DNA from: Coemansia sp. RSA 487 | Lineage: Eukaryota; Kickxellomycota; Kickxellomycetes; Kickxellales; Kickxellaceae | DNA: 64,000 nucleotides | Assembly: GCA_027577595.1 (NCBI GenBank) | Contig: JANBRJ010000019.1 | Location: 124,001-188,000, forward strand | Direction: 5' to 3' | Shown here: positions 39,489 through 50,251 of the stretch, one piece after another | How the letters are laid out: every line of letters begins with the position of its first letter | Numbering within the stretch: position 1 is the stretch's first letter | The notes under the pieces: generated by a model | The model's database searches: none | What the model was told of the DNA's origin: nothing | Seen by the model: the letters and a program-made list of their open reading frames with translations, nothing else | Translations under genes and position numbers: made by a program

Positions 39489-42400
39489 GCTGAAAAGAGA
39501 GAATGGAAAGTGCTCGCTTCAGTACATTTCACCTGACGTCGTATTTGTGGAGGTGGAAGAGCTTTTTGCTTTTTGACCCGCTTCTCTTTTTCTGGCTCCC
39601 TCCTAGGCTGCCTGAGTGCTGCTTCCTCAAGCTCTGTATCCTTGCTGTGATTCAGATATATAGATGTTTTGGTGGCGCTAATATATTTCGCCCTATTTGA
39701 TATATCTGTTATTTGTAACCGTAACGTATCTGTGGACTATGTTGGATGTACACGGATCCTCGTGTATGTTCAAGAAATAAAAGGAGAAATAATGTAGGCT
39801 AAATAATGAAAACCGCAAGATAAAGTAAAAAAAGGTGGTAACAAAAAGGGCTGGATATATTTTATAAACAAAACTGGAATAGCAAGATTTGGAAACAAAT
39901 GGACGGTTACTGCATTCCCCTGAACGATAGAAACAAAGAGACAAGGAACGTCTGAACAAAGAGGGACAAGGTGGTGAAAGACAAATGAGTAAGCGCGTGC
40001 CCTTGCTTGTTTACAAAATGCACGCCCAAAAGACAAGAGAAAACTGGTTGATAAGCCTTACTCGGCTACGCAATGCCCTTGCTTCAAATCATTAAAACGG
40101 AAACAAGCCGGGACAGTTTAGAATTAAAAAGGAGCGTGGAGGATAAAAGCGGAAAGATATGTCGTTTGAATAAATAGTCGGCAAGGTGCTGGAAAGTAGA
40201 CTTGGTTTATGGCGCTGGTTAGAACCTATTTATTTATTTTTTGTTTTGGATAGAGGTGGCGGTGACAATTCAAGTATGCTATACAATTTGGGGGACTGCA
40301 ATGATAATTAGCGCCCATCAAAAGCGACTGCACAAAGAAATAAAAATAGGTAACAAAATAGGTAAAACGGCGGGATTGTTTCCTTTTGTTTATGTTGGCG
40401 TCGGCTCAAAATAATCAAGAGAAAGAATGGATTCCGGGTGTAGAATGTTTGGAGGTCCAGAAAAATAAAACAGAAAAGCATCGGCTGAAACGGATTCACC
40501 TGTCTTTATCATGCGCTTTTAACATCGACTTCGGCAAGCTTGGAACCGCTGGCACCAAAGGCAAGGCGTCGCCCTCCGGATGGGGGAATGGACGGATAAT
40601 GAGAGGGGAGGGGCCCGGCTAGATGCTAGCCGCGACCTGAGAGTGACATTTACTACATCCCTCTTTCTCAAGCTAGCCGCAGTCTTGGCCATCGCTCAAG
40701 AGCAATATGCCTTGAGAAGTCGTCTTCCCTCTCCAATTGTTCTCCCACTGCGAAAGCGCTTTGTTCTGGCTTCTCCCTCCCCCTCTTTCGGCATGTGCGA
40801 GTTTGGACAACAACAATGTGAGCGCGCGTCTTGACGCCATGAATTTTCTATTTGCTTCCAAATGCCTCCGCATTGCGACTCCTCCCTTCTCCCCTCCCCT
40901 GTGTTCTTCTCTTGCCGCTCAATCGCATCTCCACCCATCGGCTGGTCAGCTGCAGGCAGCACCCCCGCTGGATTCTATATTTTGTCTGTTTCCTGGGTCC
41001 AGAAAGGCCATTTTATCCACTCATCATATGCACCAGCTTCATCCATGCACTGAAAGCATATAGGCGGACAAGTGCTGGCACCAAATGCGTATCTGCACTG
41101 CGAAGCGCGCAATGCAGGTGCTGGTGTTAGCAATAAAGCAGCTATCTCCACTGCTTGTTCCCTGCATTAGCCTGTGTATTATTTTTTTACTCAAAGAGCT
41201 GTAGTGCAGGAGCTGCACTGAGTTGACCTCATGAATGGATACTGTGATGTTGCTTTTTTCCTTTGCAACAATGCCTCTCTACACCTCCACTCGCATCCCC
41301 ACTTTCTGTTGCATCTTGGTCAATATAAAGGTAATGCTAGGAGTAAATAGACATGATCAACCACTCCCAAAACGGAAAATGTCTAAACCATTGTTTCTGC
41401 CTACTTTGAGTTGGTTGCCAATGGTGTTGCCTTTTCACATATAAAAATGCTGCTCATCCCAGCCTATTTTTATTTCATGGTTTGCTCTTGAGAGCAGAAA
41501 TCAATCGTTGCTCTTTATCTACTTGTTCAGATGCAGGCATCTTTATACTTGTGTTATCTTGCATATAAGACTATATGATGGAAGCAGCTTGTCCCTACCT
41601 GCATATATGTGTCGGTATTTTAGGTTGACACATGGTCGGCTGATTGCACAAGAAATTCAAATATACTTTTTTCTCGAGTGCAAGTTCAATACCATTTCGT
41701 CATTTGTTGGAAGACTTTTCCTCACTACGTCAGACGCAGGTATCAGCAGTATGAGCGCCACCCAATATTCCAAGCAGAAAAATAAAACCAAAGTGTTCTG
41801 CAGGATGTGTCTACGTTTAATTAACTACTCGTCATCCTTTATCAACAGCGCTGCTCCTTTTTTGCTTTGCCTTTCAGACTTCATTGTTCAAATCTTGCTC
41901 ATACATTCTTTTACACAATGCCTTTATTCCTTTTATTTCCCACGTGCGTGGTCGCTGAATGAAATAAAACTAACATTCTATTATACTATCGACCAGTGGT
42001 TTCTTTCCCGGTAACCAGCTGTCCATAACGAAAAAGGGACTTGAGAGTTGTGATAGCCGTGGGTTATGGCATGTTATATATTTAAAAGTATTCCCATCCT
42101 CCACAGCCGCTCTTTATCAACCTCTTGTTTAGACTAAAATGTCGCTCGTATCGACAATAGCTCACTAGTCTTGGTCTATAGTTTTCTTGATCAAATTTAT
42201 GGACAAATCGTGGCTGTCTACTTTTTTGGATGTAAAAATGTATAATACGATCAGATGCATTCACTTTTACTCTGTAATTTTCTATTATTGCCTTTTGTCG
42301 TTCGTTCTCTACAATACTCCTCTTATCGCGCACATAGCTTTCTTTTTGTGTTTATTTTCAGCAACAATAGAATTTGTTCAATCCCTACCAGGAACAAAAG

Positions 42401-42898
42401 CAAGAACAGGCATTATTATAAAAAGGTACAATCGTAACCTGCTCAGACTTTAGGTTACAACAGCTTGATACTTTCCATGTTGTGGCACAACATCATCAAC
42501 AATAGCCCATTTATCGAAGCTGCTGTGGCTTGCAATTGGTTTATCGTAAACAAGCATACAACAAGGGTTACAGTGTTCTCGAGTTATATAAAACAATTGC
42601 ACGATTTGGTGATTCATTTTGTCAATAAAACCAAAACATAAAAGTGCTCTGTCCTATTATTTGTGTTTTCTAAAGGTTTTTGTAATCCACAACAATTGGC
42701 ATTGATAACACTATGGCAACCGATTTGTATCCAAAATATATCGAGATCCGCCATTATTTCGTTTTTATACAAGCTCTTGATTTTTAGGCAACAATTGACT
42801 GCGATCCAATCCATTTTTAAAATATAGTACAGCATATTTACCAATGTCGTTAATATAGTTGACGGTAAAAGCAAAACTAATGAAGGATGGGAAATAAA
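39489..42898. other. 3.4-kb stretch without a recognisable gene
   Basis: The longest gene-poor part of the window. 39.5-40.4 kb is A-rich. About 40.5-41.15 kb is clearly richer in G and C and open in several frames at once, without protein-like reading. 41.2-42.9 kb is AT-rich with a 168-codon + ORF (41508-42014) of Leu/Phe/Ser-rich composition that I judge to be chance. A noncoding RNA or long regulatory leader is possible but not shown. Confidence 0.4.
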
Positions 42899-45538
42899 CT
42901 ACGCGATCGTAAACTCTTGGGATTCCCAGACGTGGAAGTCGTCAGAGTTGTTGGCATCGCCCAACGGACGGAGGAAGGCAGCGTGAACATGATACTTTCC
43001 AGCTGGTGCTTGGACTGGGTTGGTGAGCTCCTCATCAGTAAATACAGTGCCGTTTATAGGTATTGGTAATGCTGGAAGGGTGCATAGTGGGCATGTGTGT
43101 GGTACATACTTCATGTATCCGGTAGGTAGGTATCCAACTGCCTTGTTTGTAGAATCAATGAGCTGAATGATACCAAGAGGAGATGGTACCGCCATACTGA
43201 ATAGCGCGAAAACCGTCACTTCGCCTGTAATAACAAGTGTTGCCGGATCAAACGGTTCGCTATCTCCACTGCCAATCATGGGGTATCCACTGTCAGGAGG
43301 CGCAAGCACATCCAGCTTGGAATAGTCACCGTGGAGTCCCGCATAAGGAACGCTGTATACGCTGGTGCTCGTTTCACTGCCCCACTGCAACTTAAAATCG
43401 ATCATGCCACCAAAGAACCATCCGTTAGTATCGTTTAGAGCCACAGGTGCAATTATGTTAATCGTATACTCTTGTGTCTGTCCAGCAGGAACAGTTGCCG
43501 GCGCGTCATAAAGCTGGATTGTAGGTAAGGTGTTGTCGGATCCACCTATCAAACCGTTACCACCAAAAGCCAAAGGCGTATATGCAATGCTGCCGTTAGG
43601 ATAGTACAAGGAGAGCGATGCAGAGCCACTGTTATCGATAGAAACGTGCATATCATTGGACTTGTCAGTGTTTGTCAACGAAATGGCGCGTGCGGACCAG
43701 CGTGTGTCGCCAAGCGACGTGCCGGCGCGACTAGTCAACAGTCCTTGTGTTGTGCTGTTGATTGATATTCTAGGCGGATCAATCGTTGCCCTGGACTTGA
43801 CTGCATCGTATACGTTGATGAGACCGGAGCCACCCTTGTATGGATGCTCGACAATTCCAGTGCTAGAGTTTACAAGAGGTTTTGCCGTTATCGAAATAAT
43901 TTCGTCGACTTCGCTAACAGACAAACTTGGACGCGCTTCCTTGAGTAAAGCAACAGCCCCAGCAACATACGGACAGGCCATTGATGTTCCTGAAAACACA
44001 AAATAGCTGCCAAGCTTAGTGGGGAAGGTAGAGTAGATGTTGCCGCCAGGGGCCAGGACATGAGGGGTGATCTCGAGGTGCGGATCTGGCCCCATGGAAC
44101 TAAAATATGATAGCTGACCAGCCTCGCTCGGAGCCGGAATATCAAAGGGTTTGGACGTTGGCCCCTTGATTGTGGCGGGGCCAGCTGCAATGGTGTCCAT
44201 AATAAGGTTTCCATCCTCTGTTGTCACGCTGATAAACGACGCTTTTATTCCCTCCAATGTTGGATAATAAAGGCCAGGCTGCGAGTTGATCAGGATCATG
44301 CCTGCCGCACCGGCCACATCAAGTGCTTTTGCCACCACCCTGAAGCTACAACTGGTTGACCTAGTATAAACTGCAACCTTTCCAGTTAAGTCCTCCTCAA
44401 CAATGGCGCAATCTGTTTTGTTGGCAGTGAATGTTGGTGCGACAAGTGGAGTCTCTGAATCAAACTTAAACACGCGGCCGAGAGATGTGGACAATGTGGT
44501 TATTACGGAATTGGATGAGGCTGAGTTCGACACCGACACCTCCATAACCGTATAGTTCCAGCTGCTAACAGATCCAACACTAATAACACCATTTGCCACT
44601 GCAGGTGCACTGGCTGTGAATAATCCACCTTTGCCGTCATTTCCCGCCGCCGCAACAACTACCGTACCCTTACTTGCAAGGCTGGCAGCTGCCACCGATA
44701 TAGGTTCATCAGGCCAGCTGTCACCACCGAGAGAAAGGCTAATGATGTCCGATTTGTCGCTGAATGCCATCTCAAACGCCTTTATCAGCACTTCGTCAGA
44801 AGTACCACTTGCTCCGCTGGCAGCCGGGCAACCGAAAACGCGGTACATTCCTAGAGTCACGTTTGGGGCAACTCCGCGAACGTTTGGCCCTTGCCCAGCA
44901 ATAATTCCAGAGACATGTGTTCCGTGGCCCACACAGTCCATAGGGTCTGGTCCTGGGTTGGTGTCAGTGTTTCCTATGGGAGGGTTAAAGTCGTCGCCTA
45001 CAAGATCCGAGCCATACTGCCACATGCACCCCTCGGTCTTCCAGCAGCCACCGAGCTCTGGGTGGGTGTAGTCGACACCCGTGTCGACAATCCCGATGTG
45101 GACACCCTTTCCAGAAAGCCCAAGTTCCTCGACTGCCCTCTCTACCCCCGTGGGCTTGTGCAAATACGGGTCTGGAGCGCCGCTGCTTTTACCACATTGG
45201 CTGGCGATAGTGTAGTGTCTTACCGGCCATACGCGCTTGACCTTTTCGACGCTAGCCAACTGGAGTGGGTCAATCGAATCGTCCGTTCTAACAGATATGC
45301 CGTGAAATACCTCACTGTACTGGTGGTTAACATCGACTCCAGACATGGCGTGATAATGGTTGGCATGGTTGTCTGGCGCATCATCCTCAAACTGGATAAT
45401 GTAAGAACCAGGGCTAGTATTCACGTGCGATGGATAGGTGTAAATCCTCTTGCGTATCTCACGGGTCGAAATGGAGCTTGCACTTGCAACTCCAAAGAGA
45501 GCGGCCAGCAGGACGCTTCCAAAACCAACGTCCTTCAT
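42899..45538 (-). CDS. Secreted subtilisin-like serine protease with PA domain
   Basis: 879 residues. Signal peptide (MKDVGFGSVLLAALFGVASA), an inhibitor-type propeptide to about 110 (GSYIIQFEDDAP), then an S8 catalytic domain with Asp152 (GIVDTGVDYTHP), His205 (GHGTHVSG), the oxyanion Asn300 (AAAGNDGKGG) and Ser519 (FSGTSMACPYVAGAVALL). A protease-associated insert sits between His and Ser at about 365-455. After 600 come the Fn3-like domains typical of C5a-peptidase and Pr1C-type fungal subtilases. All catalytic residues are present, so it should be active outside the cell, degrading proteins. Many N-x-S/T sites fit secretion. No GPI signal is apparent at the end. Start at 45538. Single-exon despite its size. 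Confidence 0.92.
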   Translation of the reverse strand: MKDVGFGSVLLAALFGVASASSISTREIRKRIYTYPSHVNTSPGSYIIQFEDDAPDNHANHYHAMSGVDVNHQYSEVFHGISVRTDDSIDPLQLASVEKVKRVWPVRHYTIASQCGKSSGAPDPYLHKPTGVERAVEELGLSGKGVHIGIVDTGVDYTHPELGGCWKTEGCMWQYGSDLVGDDFNPPIGNTDTNPGPDPMDCVGHGTHVSGIIAGQGPNVRGVAPNVTLGMYRVFGCPAASGASGTSDEVLIKAFEMAFSDKSDIISLSLGGDSWPDEPISVAAASLASKGTVVVAAAGNDGKGGLFTASAPAVANGVISVGSVSSWNYTVMEVSVSNSASSNSVITTLSTSLGRVFKFDSETPLVAPTFTANKTDCAIVEEDLTGKVAVYTRSTSCSFRVVAKALDVAGAAGMILINSQPGLYYPTLEGIKASFISVTTEDGNLIMDTIAAGPATIKGPTSKPFDIPAPSEAGQLSYFSSMGPDPHLEITPHVLAPGGNIYSTFPTKLGSYFVFSGTSMACPYVAGAVALLKEARPSLSVSEVDEIISITAKPLVNSSTGIVEHPYKGGSGLINVYDAVKSRATIDPPRISINSTTQGLLTSRAGTSLGDTRWSARAISLTNTDKSNDMHVSIDNSGSASLSLYYPNGSIAYTPLAFGGNGLIGGSDNTLPTIQLYDAPATVPAGQTQEYTINIIAPVALNDTNGWFFGGMIDFKLQWGSETSTSVYSVPYAGLHGDYSKLDVLAPPDSGYPMIGSGDSEPFDPATLVITGEVTVFALFSMAVPSPLGIIQLIDSTNKAVGYLPTGYMKYVPHTCPLCTLPALPIPINGTVFTDEELTNPVQAPAGKYHVHAAFLRPLGDANNSDDFHVWESQEFTIA

Positions 45539-46799
45539 AGCAGAGTAGTTTGGTAAGTGAATAAATGAATATCTATGCCTCTTTTGACTTCAAGCGGTAG
45601 CACTACACGAATTAAACAATGTGGTTGGAAAGTAAATATAAACACGATTGTTCTAGGACCTGCTATCGTGTAATGGAGCTAAGATGCAATATCATGATAT
45701 CTTGTTCAATAGACAAAAACTTACAATTTGAACACAGTGAAATCAATAAAAAAAAGTAATAATAATACTAAAGTACATGTGAAGAGTTTGCAATTGAAAA
45801 GAAACAAAAATGGAAGATAAAGGAGCCGGTTCTGAAAGTTCTTGGATCCATGTATAATTATTTGTTTCTGTGAGAAAAATGGACGCTGTTGAGCTTTTAT
45901 ACATACCCATGATTGCGTTCGTTTCTTTAGAATTGTTGGAGGCCCCATGCTATTTCCATTCTCAGCAATTCGACATTTGGATGCAATAGCTGTCTTTCAT
46001 CTCATGATACATGTATTTTGCGATTTGGCTAAACCCCAGCTCAAGTTTGACAAGTTATGCAGAAAGTTCATCGGCTTTGCATAGAATGTATGCAGCGCTG
46101 CCAACATAAACAAACACACATGTAGGATATATTATATTATAAACTGCTGTTTTTAGTTTACTGTCGCCAATCACAAAAATAAAGTGCGTGCCTGGTGCAC
46201 ATCCCACACGAGTAGTTGAGATTTGAAAGACAAAAAGTCCCTAAATATGTACCAATTACGTAATTTCACACAATCAATTGTATACAGATTTCGTTTATTG
46301 TAGATTTGTCTTATGTTATCAGTGCTGCTTTGAAGGGTTGCATATTAAAATCAAAGCAGATATTTTAGGATCTACATCTTTCACAGCAAAAAAAAACTTT
46401 GCGAAAAGTATCCATGCGTTTTGACAATGGTTGAAAAGGAAACAGTAGTGTTGATTTCCTTTACAATTTTTTGACAGCGCTCAATAAATGCAAAGATGGT
46501 GCATTTGTTTTCAGATTCTTGTCAAAACTGTTCTTGGAAAGATACAAAGCTTACCGGAGTTCCGGCCCGTGATATTTATAGTTTTTCTTCAAATTTGACG
46601 AGGGTATATTTCAAGAAAATAACTGCAAAAAACAAACCGTCGATTGCCACTTGTCCAAAAATAAATGTGTTGTGGAATATCTGTTGATGCCATCCATAAT
46701 TGGCTAATATTTACAAGGGTGGGTAAGCGGAGAACATTTGGCGATCATTGTACCAAAGTCTAATTAATATCCTGGAATTATAATAGTATTATTTTGAAT
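45539..46799. other. Divergent promoter region, subtilase / MHF2
   Basis: 1.26 kb of AT-rich DNA with short ORFs only. No recognisable gene or repeat. Confidence 0.5.
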
Positions 46800-47226
46800 A
46801 TGAGCGAAATAAAAATAAAGCCAGTATGTAATTGCGAATAAAATGGCCATACTGTCCTTTGCACGCGTTCAGTATACTAACAACACGATAGATATATTAA
46901 CAACTGTAGGAGACCGTTGAAGCCATATTTAAGAGCGTGTGGGAAAAATCTAATACATCCAGTAAGTTTTACTCTGCAATAAATGCCAGTTACCAGCTCT
47001 CTATTTGTCTATGTTCATTTTTAAAATGACTAATATAAATCGATTTTTTTTATCAATTGTTGTAGTTCGCGGAGATGCACTGGAGCTGTCAGCCGATTTC
47101 CTTCTTCTTCTTGCCAAGGAGGCTATTAACCGTGCCAAAGCCAAGCGGGCAGAATTCGGCGGAGACAAGCAGGTGGATGAGTCAGATCTTGAGAAAATTC
47201 TTGCTCAGCTTTTACTAGATTTTTGA
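46800..47226 (+). CDS. MHF2: CENP-X / MHF2 histone-fold protein, three exons
   Basis: I assembled the exons as 46800-46823, 46910-46961 and 47066-47226, giving 78 residues, very close to the family's 80. Exon 1 codes only for MSEIKIKP. Intron 1 (86 bases) has GTATGT, a perfect TACTAAC branch site and a TAG end. Intron 2 (104 bases) has GTAAGT and TAG. The joined protein reads ETVEAIFKSVWEKSNTS, then RGDALELSADFLLLLAKEAI, and ends DLEKILAQLLLDF, which matches the C-terminus of animal CENP-X almost exactly. CENP-X pairs with CENP-S (MHF1) in a DNA-binding tetramer used by FANCM-type helicases at stalled forks and by the kinetochore. It ends 44 bases from the convergent MoaC gene. Confidence 0.9.
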
Positions 47227-47270
47227 CTAGCACCGTAACTCAATTTATATATATTTAAAAAGCATGCGTT

Positions 47271-47882
47271 TTACTCTTTTTTCCAGTGGCCGCTTTTGCC
47301 ACCAGACTTTTCAACAACTCTGATACCGTCGATGGTCATTGACTTTGTCACGGCCTTGCACATATCAAAGACTGTCAGCGCGGCCACAGAGACAGCAGAC
47401 AGTGCCTCCATTTCCACGCCCGTTTCGCCTTTACATTTGACCGTGGCTTCGATATCAACGGCGCAATCGAACGGAGGAGCGTTGGCGTTTTCTGCAAGCT
47501 TTAGATCTACCGAGACCTTGGTGAGGTTGATTGGGTGGCACAGTGGGATGATTTGTGAGCATGCCTTGGCGCCCTGGATCCCGGCCACTTGGGCAACCGT
47601 CAGGACGTTGCCCTTTTTGATGCCGTCAGCCTTGATGAGCTCGTAGGTTTCCCGGTGTATCAGTACACGCCCACGAGCTACCGCCGTTCGCAATGTGGAT
47701 GATTTTTCGCTCACATCCACCATGTGCGCGTTGCCTTCCCTGTCTACGTGCGTTAGTGACTGTTGTCTTGGTACTTCCACTGTTCTTTGTGTTGCGTACA
47801 TGGCTGTTATATATTTAGGCGTCATTGGTGACGTAAGCTTACGGACAAGGATGCGTTTAAACATTTTCTGTTTGGTAGCCAT
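47271..47882 (-). CDS. moaC: Cyclic pyranopterin monophosphate synthase MoaC
   Basis: 203 residues. After a 40-residue basic leader (MFKRILVRKLTSPMTPKYIT), possibly a mitochondrial signal, the MoaC domain runs to the end: SLTHVDREGNAHMVDVSEK, RTAVARGRVLIH, GNVLTVAQVAGIQGAKACSQ, IIPLCHPINL, and TGVEMEALSAVSVAALTVFD with MCKAVTKSMTI. The conserved Lys and Asp of the active site are present. MoaC turns the MoaA product into cyclic pyranopterin monophosphate, the first stable molybdenum-cofactor intermediate. In animals and many ascomycetes MoaA and MoaC parts occur in one locus or one protein; here they are separate adjacent genes on the same strand. Start at 47882; the internal Met at residue 7 is an alternative. 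Confidence 0.94.
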   Translation of the reverse strand: MATKQKMFKRILVRKLTSPMTPKYITAMYATQRTVEVPRQQSLTHVDREGNAHMVDVSEKSSTLRTAVARGRVLIHRETYELIKADGIKKGNVLTVAQVAGIQGAKACSQIIPLCHPINLTKVSVDLKLAENANAPPFDCAVDIEATVKCKGETGVEMEALSAVSVAALTVFDMCKAVTKSMTIDGIRVVEKSGGKSGHWKKE

Positions 47883-48355
47883 CTAAATGCGCGTAGAATA
47901 TATCATTAAATATGCTATCAATATGGAAATACGGAAAGTACTGACTATGGAGATGGACAGATACAGCAATTTCGGCTTATAGAGTGGTCAAGATATGTTT
48001 TTACTTTTGATATATTTATGGTTTCTTTTACCCATGGTATGACACCAGGATATGATAAACGTAACGTTTGTAGAAGCAGCAAGTATGCGTTGTTGTGCCC
48101 TATTGTTCTATAAAACAAAAGGAACCAGAGAGAACGAACTAATATTTAAAGGTTAAGCAGAGAAAATATTGACTAACCACTGTCGAAGCGCGACGGAATT
48201 ACGCTCTAGAAGTGGCGTTATGGTAGCTGCAAGCTGAATTAGTTTGCACAAAACGTGAAACTGATCGGTTTGCTTTGCCAAATGAGCTGACATCTATACA
48301 TCTCATCAGGTCACTATTGATGATATTATTCTGAAAATAGATAAGCACACCAAGG
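47883..48355. other. Spacer between MoaA and MoaC
   Basis: 473 bases, no gene. Probably MoaC promoter and MoaA 3' end; a shared transcript cannot be excluded from sequence. Confidence 0.45.
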
Positions 48356-49552
48356 CTAGCCGCCGATCTTGATCATCGGGCGGTTCGGCATATGTGACAA
48401 GATATCCAATCCAGCGTGCGCCTGTTTCTTGCGCTTAACAGCGCTGCCTATGGTTCCGACAATCTCATCGTCGGAGCAGCCGGCACGCATCAGATCGCGC
48501 AAGCTGACCTCGGTGTTTCCAAACAAGCAGACCTTGAGGTTCCCGTCGGCCATAACGCGTACACGGTTGCACGATGAGCAAAAAGAGTGCGTCATCGATG
48601 TAATGAAGCCGAATTTGCCCTTATACCCGTTGATCCTGTAGCCCTTGGCCGTATGGTTGGACTCGAGTGGCAGTGTGTGGATATTGTCGGCTCCGTAGGT
48701 AGATGCAAGCCGGTCGAGGAGCTCGCGGTATCCAACCATCTTACGCCTACCCCACCGGTTGCCATCAAACGGCATGTACTCGATGAACCGCACGTCGATA
48801 TCGTCGTCATGTGTCATTTCGACAAAGTTGGGCACCTCGTCGTCGTTCTGGCCACGCATAACAACCACATTGAGCTTGACGAAATCAAACCCCAGTTTGC
48901 CGGCATCTGCAACAGCCCTCAGCACGTGCTCGCATCCCTTGCGCCTAGTCATCAGCTCGAATTTGCGAGGATCGCGCGTATCCAGCGACACGTTGAGGCC
49001 GTCCATGCCGGCCTGACGCAGCAGCGGGAGCTTGCGCCGCAACGCAATACCGTTGGTGGTCATTGCTATTTTGCGCAGCCCCAGCGGCCGGAGCTCGTTG
49101 AGACCCTGTACTAGGTCGACAATGTCCTTGCGCACCGTGGGTTCACCGCCAGTCAGCCGGATCTTGTCCACGCCCTGTAGCACAAATATGCGCGCAAGGC
49201 GGATGATCTCTGGCGTTGTCAGGAGATGCTCGTTGGGAGTCAGGTCAATGCCCTCCTCAGGCATGCAGTAGTGGCACCGCAGGTTGCATCGCTCGGTAAT
49301 GGATATCCGCAGGTAGTTGTGGAACCGGCCAAACAGATCGGTCAGCACTGGCCGGTCTTCTGCCTTGCTTGGACTGCGAAGCGAGTTTCTTGGGGTTGTA
49401 GTCGGTTTTGAGGATGTGGCACTGGTGAGATGCCTCTTGCCAGATGCATCACGATGAAGAATGGCTGGTGCTGGCAGTCTATGTGCGAAATAAAGCGGGG
49501 CGCGGGACATCAAAGCGCGAGTGCCCTGAAACGTATAAACACATGGATTCAT
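48356..49552 (-). CDS. moaA: GTP 3',8-cyclase MoaA
   Basis: 398 residues from the ATG at 49552. A Ser/Thr/Arg-rich leader (to about 65) looks like a mitochondrial import signal. The radical-SAM cluster Cys residues are Cys89, Cys93 and Cys96 in ERCNLRCHYC, followed by the SAM-binding RLTGGEPTVR. The second iron-sulfur site is HSFCSSCNRVRV with a third Cys in GNLKVCLFG. The protein ends in Gly-Gly (MIKIGG), the C-terminal pair needed for catalysis in MoaA. It makes the 3',8-cyclo-GTP that MoaC uses. The frame upstream of the ATG is open but runs through hydrophobic leader sequence. Single-exon. Confidence 0.95.
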   Translation of the reverse strand: MNPCVYTFQGTRALMSRAPLYFAHRLPAPAILHRDASGKRHLTSATSSKPTTTPRNSLRSPSKAEDRPVLTDLFGRFHNYLRISITERCNLRCHYCMPEEGIDLTPNEHLLTTPEIIRLARIFVLQGVDKIRLTGGEPTVRKDIVDLVQGLNELRPLGLRKIAMTTNGIALRRKLPLLRQAGMDGLNVSLDTRDPRKFELMTRRKGCEHVLRAVADAGKLGFDFVKLNVVVMRGQNDDEVPNFVEMTHDDDIDVRFIEYMPFDGNRWGRRKMVGYRELLDRLASTYGADNIHTLPLESNHTAKGYRINGYKGKFGFITSMTHSFCSSCNRVRVMADGNLKVCLFGNTEVSLRDLMRAGCSDDEIVGTIGSAVKRKKQAHAGLDILSHMPNRPMIKIGG

Positions 49553-50251
49553 TGTGTAGCTCCTCTCTTCTCGACTGCAGTTTGTTATCAGAATATATAA
49601 ACAAGGTACTAGTAGAAAGAAAGAAAGAAAGAAAGAAAGAAAAAGAATAAACAAGGCAGGAATAAGATGAAGAGGGATTTGCTTCTTGCGAGCGAGCGCC
49701 CCTTTGGTTGCTCGTGAGGTTTCATCGATCTCACCTGCCACGACTTACATCCTCCCTGCTGGGGTCACATGTATTGTGCGCAAATGAAAACGATGAAAAA
49801 TACTATTAGTGAGATGTCCCTTTCCTCAAGCTGACAGGTCAACCGCCGTTCTTCATGCAAGCTGCGTCAACGGGTAAGATAAATTGGGAAGGAACAGGGA
49901 AGTTTATAACTTTCTCGTTCCAGCAAAATTCTCCGCATCCCGTTAGTCACGACTTTATTATATCCAACAATTTCTTTCGATTTGCAACAGCAAGTAAACC
50001 CCCATCCACAATATTAATGTACCACAACATACACGCCTTTCAGCTGTAAACTGTGGTGTAGATCATACATGCTGCATTTGATATTTCTGCCATCTTTGGT
50101 TAAAATTGCTACATTCATAAGATGCAATCCATAGCATGGGCTACATATCCTTGGTCTCTCCTCTCCCCTTCAAGTACATGTGTATTAAATCGTCTGTTCA
50201 TTCAAAACAAATAAGCAAACAAACAACGAAATGACACAAGCCGATTGCTTA
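49553..50251. other. Spacer between MoaA start and prolyl-tRNA synthetase 3' end
   Basis: About 700 bases, holding the MoaA leader with its AGAA repeat. No other gene seen. Confidence 0.5.
49614..49644. repeat. AGAA tetranucleotide microsatellite
   Basis: About seven AGAA units, 62-92 bases upstream of the MoaA ATG and so probably within its leader (TTCT on the coding strand). Confidence 0.9.

Noticed and set aside
41508-42014. 168-codon + ORF in the gene-poor stretch
   Set aside because: AT-rich, Leu/Phe/Ser/Tyr-biased, no domain and no start context. Chance ORF more likely.
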